From Psychromonas sp. CD1 (lineage in GTDB: Bacteria; Pseudomonadota; Gammaproteobacteria; Enterobacterales; Psychromonadaceae): a stretch of DNA of 64,000 nt. The translations under genes and the position numbers were made by a program. This document shows, in pieces, positions 40,303 to 49,293 of the stretch. The DNA lies in assembly GCF_002239585.1 (NCBI RefSeq), contig NZ_NDFH01000003.1, forward strand, positions 558,001-622,000. Direction: 5' to 3'. Below the pieces are notes generated by a model. It was given only the letters and a program-made list of their open reading frames with translations. It ran no database searches and was not told where the DNA came from. Positions within the stretch are counted from its first letter, which is position 1. Each line of letters opens with the position of its first letter.

Positions 40303-40488
40303 AGGTGGTGTAAAAAACCAATCGATGGTGTCTTTGATTGATTACACCTAGGCTAAACGCTTATTTCTTCATTTTATTCATTAAGTCCGCAAACGGATTA
40401 TACGTACCACCCGTTTGTAAATCATCCCCCGCCTGCACACTGCTCCCATATAAGTCTGCTTGGGTATATTTATCATGCTCATGATCAT
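39485..40488. repeat. inverted duplicate, copy B (complete motY and yajD)
   Basis: The counterpart of 37243-38245. The homology begins at codon 18/19 of motY and ends within yajD. This copy is presumed ancestral because both genes are complete here. Confidence 0.92.
40308..40350. terminator. imperfect hairpin between motY and yajD
   Basis: GGTGTAA and CAATC pair with GATTG and TTACACC, forming a bulged stem between the convergent stop codons. It is present in both copies of the duplication with two base differences. No T-run follows, so the terminator call is tentative. Confidence 0.4.
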
Positions 40489-40693
40489 GACAATAAATAC
40501 ATAATAACTCCCAATTACTGCCATCAGCAGGATTATTTGCATGATCATGATCACAGTGATGTACCGTCAATTCACGTAAATTAGAATAAACAAACTCCCG
40601 TGTACACTTACCACACACCCAAGGAAATAACTTTAATGCTTTATCTCGATAATCATTTTCAAGATTTTTATAGTTATTTGGAATATAAGCCAT
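40361..40693 (-). CDS. yajD: HNH nuclease-family protein YajD
   Basis: 110 residues. CGKCTREF and CIYCHDHEH zinc pairs enclose the HNH core LTVHHCDHDHANNPADGSNWELL. This matches YajD closely throughout, including the C-terminal YNPFADL. The family is a compact HNH endonuclease domain of unknown in vivo role. Convergent with motY; its last part is repeated at 37240-37370. Confidence 0.93.
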   Translation of the reverse strand: MAYIPNNYKNLENDYRDKALKLFPWVCGKCTREFVYSNLRELTVHHCDHDHANNPADGSNWELLCIYCHDHEHDKYTQADLYGSSVQAGDDLQTGGTYNPFADLMNKMKK

Positions 40694-40960
40694 AACACCT
40701 TTGCCATTAAATTTAAAAGAGAAGTATATTTTAACCGTTCTACACTACTGAGTGAATAGGTAAATTAAAATAATCTACCATAATAAATATCATCTTTATT
40801 GTATGGTCTTACATTACCTCGCATCGCTATTTACGTAATTAAATGTATCTCTACCAGATCATCAGTTAGACTGTCATATAATATTCTATTTTTAGCGCAT
40901 CAAAGCATAAAGAAACCTTTCTAAAAGGTAAGCGCAATGAACAAAAGGTTTTAAAATTAA

Positions 40961-41896
40961 ATGAGTAAAGTTAACATCCAATGGTTTCCTGGACATATGC
41001 ACAAAGCACACAAACAAATTCTAGAAGTGCTACCGCAGGTTGATATTATCATTGAAGTCGTCGATGCGCGTATTCCTTATAGTAGTGAAAATCCATTAAT
41101 TGCCAATATTCGGACAAATACCCCCTGCATAAAAGTGCTAAATAAGGCTGATCTTGCCGATCCAAAAATTACTGCTGAATGGATAACGTATTTAGAAAAA
41201 GAACAAGGCATTAAAGCCCTTGCAATTAGCACATTAAAAACAGAACAAGTGCATCAGATAACTAAACTCTGTCAACAAATGTTACCGAATAAAATGGCAC
41301 AAGATAAGCAAATTCGCGCGATGATCATGGGAATTCCCAATGTAGGGAAATCAACTATTATTAATATCTTAGCGGATAGGATCATTGCAAAAACAGGTAA
41401 TGAGCCCGCCGTAACAAAAAATCAGCAACGTATTCGGTTACCTAGTGGTATTATTCTTTTAGATACACCAGGCTTTCTTTGGCCTAAAATTGAAAATGCA
41501 GATTCTGGCTATCGCTTGGCAGTAACTGGTGCTATTAAAGATACCGCCATTGAATATGAAGATATTGCCTATTATGCTGCCGAATATCTTATCGCTAATT
41601 ACCCAGATAGACTAAAAAAACGTTATGAACTTGCTGAAGTCCCAGAAACAGATCATGAGTTGATGGAGGCTATTGCGGTGCGTCGAGGTTGCTTACGTGC
41701 AGGCGGACATTTTGATATTTATAAAGTTTCTACAATATTACTGAATGAATTACGCTCTGGCGCATTAGGTCCTTTAAGCATCGAAACCCCCGCAATGGCA
41801 TCTGTTGAAAAAGTAGCCGTAGCGAAATTAATGGCCGAACAAGCTGAAAACAAAATCGAAAAGAAAAAGGCGCGTAAACATAAACGTCGCCGTTGA
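40961..41896 (+). CDS. ylqF: ribosome biogenesis GTPase YlqF/RbgA
   Basis: 311 residues, circularly permuted GTPase. G4 NKAD appears first (LNKADLADP, about 59-67), then G1 GIPNVGKSTIIN (about 125-136) and G3 DTPG. The start WFPGHMHKAHKQI is a family signature. Needed for late 50S subunit assembly in Bacillus (RbgA). Lysine/arginine-rich C-terminal tail contacts rRNA. Confidence 0.93.
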   Translation: MSKVNIQWFPGHMHKAHKQILEVLPQVDIIIEVVDARIPYSSENPLIANIRTNTPCIKVLNKADLADPKITAEWITYLEKEQGIKALAISTLKTEQVHQITKLCQQMLPNKMAQDKQIRAMIMGIPNVGKSTIINILADRIIAKTGNEPAVTKNQQRIRLPSGIILLDTPGFLWPKIENADSGYRLAVTGAIKDTAIEYEDIAYYAAEYLIANYPDRLKKRYELAEVPETDHELMEAIAVRRGCLRAGGHFDIYKVSTILLNELRSGALGPLSIETPAMASVEKVAVAKLMAEQAENKIEKKKARKHKRRR

Positions 41897-41910
41897 TTTA
41901 CTTCTTTTAA

Positions 41911-41938
41911 AAAAGCGCTTTTTATAAGCGCTTCTTTT
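41911..41938. terminator. terminator between ylqF and the GH4 gene
   Basis: AAGCGCTT-TTTAT-AAGCGCTT, 8-bp perfect stem with flanking A and T-rich sequence, between convergent genes. Confidence 0.75.
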
Positions 41939-41962
41939 CTATTGTTTTTATCTCATCGTTTA

Positions 41963-43294
41963 TTATTTAAAAAACTGCGGTAAATATCTTTTATTCTCAA
42001 TCAAAATATCATCCACTATTTTTTTTGCTGTCGATACATTGATCACGGTACGATTGAGTGTCAGTGCATTGACTAATGTTTGCTTTGAGCCAGTAAACCA
42101 CGCATCTACCACTAACTTTTCAAAACCTAGTTGAGTTTCGATCAGCGCTTTATGAAAGGTCGGTATATCACCAATCGAATATGGCTCTACCCCATGATTC
42201 ATTAACGCTGCAGGTACTTCAACCATCGCATCATCTTGTAAATTACGAATAATGCCTTTATTCGGCACAATAACAATAAATTTATCTCCTTTGTTAAAGA
42301 GTAAAGAAGCCGCGACTCGTACCATATAAATACCATGAATATCTGCATGCATATTTTCATGTTGGGTCGTTTTATTGTCAATAATACGTTGGCACATAGC
42401 AAAAACCGTTTTTTCTCTACCATTAATCACTTGGCGCGCACGAGTATTATTAATATCTTCCTTCGCCACCATTTTTTCTGGATATAAATAATATTGCAAA
42501 TAGGTACTTGGGAGATGTTCTGGGTTATCCGCTAACATTACTTGCATATTTTTAAAGGTAGCCTGCCATGATTGATCGTGTGCGATATCAACCGCACTTG
42601 CCTCTAAACCTTTTTCTAAAATAATATCTTTAATCTTTTGAGTCAGATCTTCCCCTTGATGATTACGAATTTTTGTAAACCAACCATAGTGATTAAGACC
42701 ATAGTATTCAGGAACAAGATCCCAAAGTTCACAACCCAGCATTTTTGCATAGCTTTCCATAATGACACATGGCATATCACAAATATTAAGAATTTTTTTA
42801 TCATTAGGGAATACACGATTTAATGCCTCTGCCACAATAGCTGCTGGATTGGTATAGTTTAATACCCATGCATCCGGACTATACTTACGAATATTTTTAA
42901 TAAGATCAATCATATCTCCAATAGAGCGTAAACCGTAAGCCATTCCTCCCGCCCCACATGTTTCCTGTCCAACACAACCATGAGATAATGATATCTGCTC
43001 ATCACGCTCGCGCATGGCGAGGCCACCCGTACGTATTTGAATAAAAAATACATCTGTATCTTTAAATGCTTTTTCTCTATCCGTTGTGTAAATAAACTCT
43101 TCAACTTCTGGGTATTTTTCCTGTAATAAAATTTTTGTCGCTTCAGCATTGAGTTGTTGACGTTCTGCATCTATGTCATAAAAACGCACGCTTTTAAGTG
43201 GTAGATTATTTTTTTCTGCAATCAAACTCATAATAATACCCAAGGTATAAGTTGATCCGCCACCAATTATAGTTAAATTTTGTTTCTTCATCAT
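41963..43294 (-). CDS. family 4 glycoside hydrolase, probable 6-phospho-alpha-glucosidase
   Basis: 443 residues from the ATG ATG pair at 43294, behind AGAGAG. NAD-binding IIGGGSTYTLG at the N terminus, GCVGQETCGAGGMAYGLRSI, and VLNYTNPAAIVAEALNR. The metal-site signature is CDMP in NICDMPC, which in GH4 marks 6-phospho-alpha-glucosidases (GlvA/AglB/MalH type); the beta-enzymes have CNVP. The protein would hydrolyse phosphorylated maltose-like disaccharides with NAD and Mn. No PTS permease or regulator is adjacent. Confidence 0.85.
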   Translation of the reverse strand: MMKKQNLTIIGGGSTYTLGIIMSLIAEKNNLPLKSVRFYDIDAERQQLNAEATKILLQEKYPEVEEFIYTTDREKAFKDTDVFFIQIRTGGLAMRERDEQISLSHGCVGQETCGAGGMAYGLRSIGDMIDLIKNIRKYSPDAWVLNYTNPAAIVAEALNRVFPNDKKILNICDMPCVIMESYAKMLGCELWDLVPEYYGLNHYGWFTKIRNHQGEDLTQKIKDIILEKGLEASAVDIAHDQSWQATFKNMQVMLADNPEHLPSTYLQYYLYPEKMVAKEDINNTRARQVINGREKTVFAMCQRIIDNKTTQHENMHADIHGIYMVRVAASLLFNKGDKFIVIVPNKGIIRNLQDDAMVEVPAALMNHGVEPYSIGDIPTFHKALIETQLGFEKLVVDAWFTGSKQTLVNALTLNRTVINVSTAKKIVDDILIENKRYLPQFFK

Positions 43295-43362
43295 AGAACT
43301 CTCTGTTGTTATGTAAACACTCTTCTCATAACAAAGCATACACACATGTATACTATATGTAT

Positions 43363-43521
43363 AATCGAAAGGTATTCCCCAGTGATGATTCTGCTAAGAA
43401 AGTCATTTACTTAGCGATCAGATCAGCATCAAAAAAATGGTCAAAACCAATTCAAAACTGGAGAGCTGCGATGAATCGGTTTATCATTGAGTTTGAAGAC
43501 CGTTTAAAGCGCCACCTGTAA
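43363..43521 (+). pseudogene. C-terminal remnant of an IS256-family (Mutator) transposase
   Basis: Translates as RKVFPSDDSAKKVIYLAIRS then KKWSKPIQNWRAAMNRFII and FEDRL, the last 50-odd residues of IS256-family DDE transposases, ending at TAA 43519-43521. The catalytic part is gone. It lies directly upstream of the GH4 gene, in the opposite orientation, so an old insertion may have reshaped that promoter region. Confidence 0.85.
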
Positions 43522-43524
43522 AAT

Positions 43525-43553
43525 GGTAATTACACAGAATTATTTACAGGGTC
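43525..43553. repeat. probable right terminal inverted repeat of the IS256-family remnant
   Basis: The 29 bases from GGTAATTACACAG to TTTACAGGGTC follow the transposase stop by 3 bases, as terminal repeats do in this family. No left end was found nearby. Confidence 0.6.
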
Positions 43554-43567
43554 ACATTTTCTGAAAT

Positions 43568-44050
43568 TTAATCTCTAAAATTATTAAATTGAAAAGGTTG
43601 TCCTAATTCGGCACTATTAACTAATGCCATAACCGCTTGCAAATCATCACGTTTTTTTCCCGTCACACGTAATTGCTCACCTTGTAATGCAATTTGCACT
43701 TTAATTTTTTTATCTTTTACCAGTTTAATCAATTTTTTTGCAGTAGCTTGATCAACACCTTCTTTAAATTTAATCGTTTGTGACCAAGACTTAACACTGT
43801 GCGTTGCTTTTTCCGTATCCATAGAGCTTGCTTCAATACCGCGTTTAATCACATTCGTTCGTAATATATCAAGTAATTGACGCAATTGTGTATCATATTC
43901 AGCATTCAGCTTCGCCACCCCTTTTTCAAAAGAAAAACTTGCTTTTACTCCACGAAAATCAAAACGTTGCTCTAACTCACGATTTGCATTATCCACCGCA
44001 TTTTTTAATTGAGCCACATCTACTTCTGAAACGATATCAAATGAAGGCAT
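43568..44050 (-). CDS. yajQ: YajQ-family nucleotide-binding protein
   Basis: 160 residues, the usual size. N-terminal [34 protein letters not shown], and C-terminal [18 protein letters not shown] are typical of the UPF0234/YajQ family. Members bind c-di-GMP or other nucleotides and act as regulatory partners in several gammaproteobacteria. Stands alone. Confidence 0.94.
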   Translation of the reverse strand: MPSFDIVSEVDVAQLKNAVDNANRELEQRFDFRGVKASFSFEKGVAKLNAEYDTQLRQLLDILRTNVIKRGIEASSMDTEKATHSVKSWSQTIKFKEGVDQATAKKLIKLVKDKKIKVQIALQGEQLRVTGKKRDDLQAVMALVNSAELGQPFQFNNFRD

Positions 44051-44154
44051 TTTTTATTCCTGTTTTTTTATTGAATTAATAATGCTTAAGTTACCAGAAT
44101 TAATGCCGTTGAGCTATGATAGTGCAACTTAAATCGAGTCAGAAAGGGATAAAT

Positions 44155-45063
44155 ATGTGGCAAATTATCGGCGCAGGCGCTATTGGTTGTTTATGGGCTG
44201 CAAATTTATATCAACAAGGAGAAAAAGTTCGTTTAATAACACGTCACCCTGTCGATGCTGATTTCTTGCTTTATCAAGATATACAAGGCATACATTGGCG
44301 ATTACCTATTTCACATCATCATAAACTTCTCAAAAGTACCCAACCTATTTTAATATGCGTTAAAGCAACACAGGTCTGCCAAGCAATACAAGCACATAAA
44401 GCGCAGATACAAGATGGGCAAGGGATAATCCTCATGCATAACGGCATGGGATGTGCAGAGGAGATACAAAAAATACTCCCTAAAAACCCCATAATTTGTG
44501 CCACAACAGCGAATGCAAGTTTATTGCTCTCTCCTTTTAACATTCGCCATACTGGTAAGGGAAGCACATATCTCGGCCCATTTAATCAACAAGCAAAATC
44601 TTATCAAGATATTGTAATACCTTTAAATAAAGCTTTAAACGATTGTCATTGGTGTGACAAGATAGAAAGTAAATTATGGCTAAAATTATTAATCAATATT
44701 GCGATTAACCCACTAACGGCTATTCACCAAATAAACAACGGCGCCTTAAAGAAAGAAAGTATGCAAAAACTTATCAAAAACATACTCAAAGAAGCTTTTT
44801 TAGTTCTTCCCAAAAAAACACTGCTCATGAGTGAAACTGAAGTATATCAACTTATTCTGCAGGTGATTAATTTAACAACAGATAATTACTCTTCCATGAA
44901 TCGTGACATTTATTTTAAACGGCACACAGAAAATGAATATATTAATGGTTATATATTAAAAAAGGCAATGCAACAAAACATTGCATTGCCGACTATCAAT
45001 AGCCTGTATAAAGATATTAAAGCGCTGGAAGTGAGCTCATTAATTCACTCACATACGTCTTAA
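44155..45063 (+). CDS. panE: 2-dehydropantoate 2-reductase
   Basis: Reduces ketopantoate to pantoate with NADPH for coenzyme A synthesis. About 302 residues from the ATG at 44155 (AGAAAGGGATAAAT). N-terminal IGAGAIGCLWAANL (GxGxxG), KATQVCQAI, the catalytic lysine region in SKLWLKLLINIAINPLTAI. The 3' end overlaps that of the convergent LPP20-type gene by 47 bases. Confidence 0.92.
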   Translation: MWQIIGAGAIGCLWAANLYQQGEKVRLITRHPVDADFLLYQDIQGIHWRLPISHHHKLLKSTQPILICVKATQVCQAIQAHKAQIQDGQGIILMHNGMGCAEEIQKILPKNPIICATTANASLLLSPFNIRHTGKGSTYLGPFNQQAKSYQDIVIPLNKALNDCHWCDKIESKLWLKLLINIAINPLTAIHQINNGALKKESMQKLIKNILKEAFLVLPKKTLLMSETEVYQLILQVINLTTDNYSSMNRDIYFKRHTENEYINGYILKKAMQQNIALPTINSLYKDIKALEVSSLIHSHTS

Positions 45064-46009
45064 TATGTTCACTCAAATAATTATCTAAACGTGATTGTAA
45101 TAATGAGGATTGTTTTGCAGATATTTTAATGGGCCAACGCTTACGACTTATCACTTGTCCATTTTCAACAAAAGATAACTGATAGCTAGCATGTAACCAA
45201 TACCAACTATTTGTATAAATAGGCGTATTTAAAGACAAATCAGCGGACACGTTAATATCTGCATCTACCACAACACGCATACCTAACTCGGCTAATGCTG
45301 AGGTTATTAATTTTTGTTGTTGCTTATCCGGTTGTTGCACACTTACTTTTAATGTCGCTAGTTTTTTAGCCATCATTTGCTCTATTTTAGCACTTGAAAT
45401 AAGCATAGGAACACCACTTAAACGCACTTGCTGTAACTGCTCATTAGCAACTTCTCGCGCTAATTGTAAATCTCGAGCTTTACTCAATGCATGTAACGAA
45501 GCAATGCTATTGGGGGCGTCCTGTAAACTATAATCAATAAGAGAACGACTTTGTTCATCTAATGCATCGATAGATTCCGTTAAACTTTGAGCCGCTTTAT
45601 ATTTCTCTAAGAGTGCTACCGCATAGTACTCTCCGCCAGAACTCTGCCAACTTTCTTTTATCATAACGCCTTTTAACGTATGCTCGCTCTCCGTTGCAAT
45701 TTGCCGTTGCAAGGCAATTTTACTTTGCATTGTGACACCTAATGGCGTTTCTTGTTTATTTGCTTGTGTTAGCATATCGCTTTGTACATGAATTTTAACC
45801 GAAAAAACATCCGATAAATTTGCCAATGCATTTTGCCGAGCTCGCTCAAGATTAGATGCTTGTCCCACGGCGCTTAAGTATTGATCGCTCGCATAAACCG
45901 CACTCGGTTGATTCACCCACTGCGGTCGACTTTTGGTTTGTGGATCACTGGCGCACGCACTGAGTAAAAAGCAACTGATTAACAATATATATGACGAGAT
46001 ATACTTCAT
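45017..46009 (-). CDS. LPP20-type outer-membrane lipoprotein
   Basis: About 330 residues from the ATG at 46009; a longer frame to 46072 runs through a hairpin and is less likely. Type II signal peptide with lipobox LLSAC (CFLLSACASDP). Contains an LPP20-like domain (PQWVNQPS ... YLSAVGQASNLERARQNALANLSDVFSVKI). The role is unknown, but it is paired with lpoB and hinT, which suggests an envelope function. Confidence 0.8.
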   Translation of the reverse strand: MKYISSYILLISCFLLSACASDPQTKSRPQWVNQPSAVYASDQYLSAVGQASNLERARQNALANLSDVFSVKIHVQSDMLTQANKQETPLGVTMQSKIALQRQIATESEHTLKGVMIKESWQSSGGEYYAVALLEKYKAAQSLTESIDALDEQSRSLIDYSLQDAPNSIASLHALSKARDLQLAREVANEQLQQVRLSGVPMLISSAKIEQMMAKKLATLKVSVQQPDKQQQKLITSALAELGMRVVVDADINVSADLSLNTPIYTNSWYWLHASYQLSFVENGQVISRKRWPIKISAKQSSLLQSRLDNYLSEHIKTYVSELMSSLPAL

Positions 46010-46010
46010 A

Positions 46011-46042
46011 GCATAAAAATGCGATAAAAATGCGATAAAAAT
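46011..46042. repeat. 11-bp tandem repeats before the LPP20-type gene
   Basis: GCATAAAAAT (46011-46020) followed by two perfect GCGATAAAAAT units (46021-46042), just upstream of the start codon. Copy number change would shift the leader or spacing. Confidence 0.6.
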
Positions 46043-46075
46043 GAGATGAAAGCACAGTAAAAGTGCTCTCATCTC
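46038..46075 (-). terminator. terminator or attenuator between lpoB and the LPP20-type gene
   Basis: Arms GAGATGAAAGCAC and GTGCTCTCATCTC (one mismatch) with a 7-base loop, followed on the minus strand by ATTTTTATC. It probably reduces transcription from lpoB into the next gene. Confidence 0.65.
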
Positions 46076-46080
46076 AAAGA

Positions 46081-46680
46081 TTAGCCTCGTATTTTACTAT
46101 TAGTCACCAATTTTTTTATTTTCTTCTGTCCAATCCACACTTTACGATTATCTTTAATACTAATAAGTTCTAAATCAACTTGATAAAAGCGTACTTGCAT
46201 ATCCCCATCAACATCAATAATAGTATTAATTTGTCCTTGCATCATAAAGTCAGCACCGTATTCTTGACCCATTACCTTACGTGTATTGGCACTTGCATTT
46301 AAATCTTGATCTCCACGCTCATCTCGAATGTCTTGACGTTGTGTTGCTGATGCCACAAATTGGACTTCGCCTGAATTAATTAACTCACGCTCCATATCGG
46401 CAACAAATGTATTGGTATTAATATGCTCATGGCTTAAGTTTCTTATACGACCCACGATCACTACAGGCTCAGTACCATTTAATTGTGTAAATTTACGGAT
46501 CCAAGGGCGGGATAAAACATCGTCAATCATCTCTTGTGCGACCAACTGAGAGTCCGTATCATTCCAAGCTCCACTTAAATCAACCACTTTACTACTGTCT
46601 AATCGCTCTACAGACGTTGAACAAGCACTTAAAAGTACAAGTGCAAACATAAAGCTGGTTATTTTCATTATCGATTTCAT
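46081..46680 (-). CDS. lpoB: penicillin-binding protein activator LpoB
   Basis: 199 residues from the ATG at 46680, which has GGAGAATAAA in front; a longer frame overlaps hinT without need. Lipobox LLSAC at the end of a short signal peptide. The mature domain (VDLSGAWNDTDSQLVAQEMIDD, VIVGRIRNLSHEHINT, GQINTIIDVDGD, YQVDLELI) matches LpoB, the outer-membrane activator of PBP1b. In the hinT-lpoB gene pair. Confidence 0.9.
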   Translation of the reverse strand: MKSIMKITSFMFALVLLSACSTSVERLDSSKVVDLSGAWNDTDSQLVAQEMIDDVLSRPWIRKFTQLNGTEPVVIVGRIRNLSHEHINTNTFVADMERELINSGEVQFVASATQRQDIRDERGDQDLNASANTRKVMGQEYGADFMMQGQINTIIDVDGDMQVRFYQVDLELISIKDNRKVWIGQKKIKKLVTNSKIRG

Positions 46681-46681
46681 T

Positions 46682-47050
46682 TTATTCTCCAATAGTCTCT
46701 TCAACACTGATTAATTTCCCTAAATTTTTACCACCCAACAAATGTAGGTGGATATGATAAACTTCTTGACCCGCATCTTGATTACAATTCATAATCAAAC
46801 GATATCCAGAAATATCAACGCCTTCTTGTTTGGCTAAAATTTTAGCCACACAATAAAGTTTACCGACTAGCACCTCATCTTCTACTTCAATATCATTAAC
46901 TGTCGCAATCAATTTATTCGGAACAATTAAAATATGCACTGGTGCTTGAGGAGATATATCTCTAAACGCTGTGACAAAATCATCTTGATATACAATATCC
47001 GCGGGGATCTCTTTATTAATTATTTTTCTAAAAATTGTTTCTTCCGACAT
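46682..47050 (-). CDS. hinT: HIT-family purine nucleoside phosphoramidase HinT
   Basis: 122 residues. [20 protein letters not shown] at the N terminus and the histidine triad in [11 protein letters not shown] (HxHxHxx). Hydrolyses adenosine phosphoramidates and acyl-adenylates. Located directly upstream of lpoB as in E. coli. Confidence 0.96.
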   Translation of the reverse strand: MSEETIFRKIINKEIPADIVYQDDFVTAFRDISPQAPVHILIVPNKLIATVNDIEVEDEVLVGKLYCVAKILAKQEGVDISGYRLIMNCNQDAGQEVYHIHLHLLGGKNLGKLISVEETIGE

Positions 47051-47065
47051 AATTGCTCTCTTTTA

Positions 47066-47932
47066 TCATTCTGCAATGGCACCTTTGCCAATACCCTCAT
47101 ACGCATAAACAGTGATTTGGTTATTAGCCCCCTGTTGTATCTTTATCTGTTGGTGAATGAAATTCGCCAATTCTTCAACCGTCGTCTCTTGAGGTAAAAT
47201 TTCAATGCGGGAAGCACTGATTAATAGTTCAAAATAACCTTGCTGTGCATGATATGCACCCGCGACATAATCTATCGTCTTATCTTTGGGTGTAAAAGAC
47301 AGAGCAGATACATCAATTTTATCCTCTTGACTCAGTAAATAAATATCTTTCCAACGCCGCGCCCAGCTTTCCACTAAATCTGGAGCATAAATATCATTGA
47401 TAAAAACATCAATTTTTGAACGATGCCCATGTGCAATACGTTGACAATTACCGCTATGTTTTTTTAAACCATGTGTATAATGATAATAAGGTGTGTTTAT
47501 TTTTTCAGGGTGCAGAGTTACCTCTAACCCGTTAATATTATCAGGTAACTGTTTTAATATAACTTGATTCAAATAATCTTCAATAGCCTTAATCGTAATC
47601 TGATAGGTATCTAACAAACAATAAGCTTGATGCGGACATTTAAGCTGAATATAACTATTGTCCTTTAATTTAAAATCAACTTGGGTGCGCTGTTCCTGTT
47701 TTTCAACATAACAATTTAGTGCCCGAAGTGGCACTAATAATTTATGATCCACCTCTGCATCAATGATCCCTTTGATTTGTTTTTTTACTAAAGAAAAATC
47801 TAAAAGCATCGCATCTGCATTTAGTTTACCTTCTAAGACAATATCCACTTGATAACTTTCACCAACAAAACCTCGACAAGAGTCTAAATAACTCGCATCA
47901 ATCACTGTTAAATCTCGTACAAATAATTTCAT
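47066..47932 (-). CDS. two-domain QueD-like (6-pyruvoyl tetrahydropterin synthase family) protein
   Basis: 288 residues, twice the length of an ordinary QueD. The N-terminal half has the core motif MLLDFSLVKKQIKGII ... DHKLL but no HxH zinc ligands (GESYQ in place of GHNY). The C-terminal half has the catalytic cysteine and zinc ligands (HSGNCQRIAHGHRSKIDV), DYVAGAYH and RIEILPQETTVEELA. So it is a fusion of a degenerate and an active-looking T-fold domain. It may work in queuosine or another pterin-related pathway; no other que gene is nearby. Confidence 0.75.
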   Translation of the reverse strand: MKLFVRDLTVIDASYLDSCRGFVGESYQVDIVLEGKLNADAMLLDFSLVKKQIKGIIDAEVDHKLLVPLRALNCYVEKQEQRTQVDFKLKDNSYIQLKCPHQAYCLLDTYQITIKAIEDYLNQVILKQLPDNINGLEVTLHPEKINTPYYHYTHGLKKHSGNCQRIAHGHRSKIDVFINDIYAPDLVESWARRWKDIYLLSQEDKIDVSALSFTPKDKTIDYVAGAYHAQQGYFELLISASRIEILPQETTVEELANFIHQQIKIQQGANNQITVYAYEGIGKGAIAE

Positions 47933-47948
47933 GTTTTATTTAATCTTT

Positions 47949-49004
47949 TTAAAAAGGAGCGTTTTGATCTTTAGCGCTAGATGCTATCGGAGCTATATCT
48001 CGTTTTAACTGTTCGCGTAAATTAGGAGGAATACCGACGATGGTTAATGTATCGGTCTTTACGTCGTATTGAATGCGATCGCCTAAATGTTTTTGATCAA
48101 AACTAATACTGACCCCTCCCCCTTGACCCACATATTTAGTGAGTTTTCGTAGAACACTACGATCTACAGGAAAGGTCTTTTCTAAATCAAAATCACTGTC
48201 CACAAAATCATAAAAACTACCCGTTAATTTTGGACTTTCTTGCAATTGATCCGATAATGTAGACAAGTCAATATCCTCTCCTTGTTTTAATTGCTCTTTG
48301 CAATATTCAAACGCAACTTCACGTACTTCTTGTTTCTTTTCCACCGGAAGATCTTCGCGCACACAAAATTCATCAACCGCTTGCATTAATACTTTATTTT
48401 GAATTTTAGTATCAAAGCCTTCTTGTGCCCCCATAAAGTCAAGAAAGAAATCCGCAACTTGTCGGCCTACTCTACCTTTAATAAAAGAAATACAACGGTT
48501 AGAATTTGGCTCGCGCTCTAATAACGTTAAATCAATTCTAGCAACTAATTGGATTTTTTTAGTTTCAATGTGTTGACTCGTTTTGAGCTCTAATTTTTCA
48601 TTAACTCTAATAGATTCATGATTTTGTAATAAAGCAATGAAAAGATAATTACTGGTTGTCCAAGTATACTTACTGATCAATAAAATACCTTGCTCTGCAA
48701 AATCATATCTTTTTAATTCATTGACTAAACATGTCGCTACTTTTTGTGAAAAACCAACAAAATCGAGTTGTCCGCTCATCTCTTGGGTCAATGCAGAATA
48801 AAAATCGTTACTTTTATCTTTTTTTGTCGAAAAGGATGCAAACGCTTTATTTGTTTTACTCTGATAGGTACGATGTAATTCCATTAAAAAATCTTCAATA
48901 GATGGCGAAATAGGTAATTCCCCGTCCCGCATTTTACACTGTAAAATCCCTTCCGAATTATAATAAAGAGAGTGTAAAATAATATTACTAGCAGAAATAT
49001 TCAT
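47949..49004 (-). CDS. yejK: nucleoid-associated protein YejK (NdpA)
   Basis: 351 residues, slightly longer than E. coli YejK (335). Recognised by the N-terminal start ISASNIILHSLYYN, CISFIKGRVGRQVADFFLDF, and the C-terminal VGQGGGVSISFDQKHLGDRI. Abundant nucleoid protein of unclear function. Divergent from yejL-yejM, as in relatives. Confidence 0.9.
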   Translation of the reverse strand: MNISASNIILHSLYYNSEGILQCKMRDGELPISPSIEDFLMELHRTYQSKTNKAFASFSTKKDKSNDFYSALTQEMSGQLDFVGFSQKVATCLVNELKRYDFAEQGILLISKYTWTTSNYLFIALLQNHESIRVNEKLELKTSQHIETKKIQLVARIDLTLLEREPNSNRCISFIKGRVGRQVADFFLDFMGAQEGFDTKIQNKVLMQAVDEFCVREDLPVEKKQEVREVAFEYCKEQLKQGEDIDLSTLSDQLQESPKLTGSFYDFVDSDFDLEKTFPVDRSVLRKLTKYVGQGGGVSISFDQKHLGDRIQYDVKTDTLTIVGIPPNLREQLKRDIAPIASSAKDQNAPF

Positions 49005-49293
49005 ACAAATAAGTACCTAATTTAAAAAAACAATTATAGACATTTTATACTAAGCGTATATAAAAAACAGACAAACAACTCAACACGCGAAAAATAACCG
49101 AAAAAGAGCACTTATTGCATCTTTATCCTCACTCGATAAATTTTATTGTCTATTCATCTGCCCATATCCCTTTATCAAAAAATCATCATGATACACTAAC
49201 CTCTGGTCTGATCATTGAGTGAAAAAAAATTTTTATGATGAATATTATTGTTTATATTTGGAGTAAGTGTGTTGCTAGGGTATTATGATTTTT

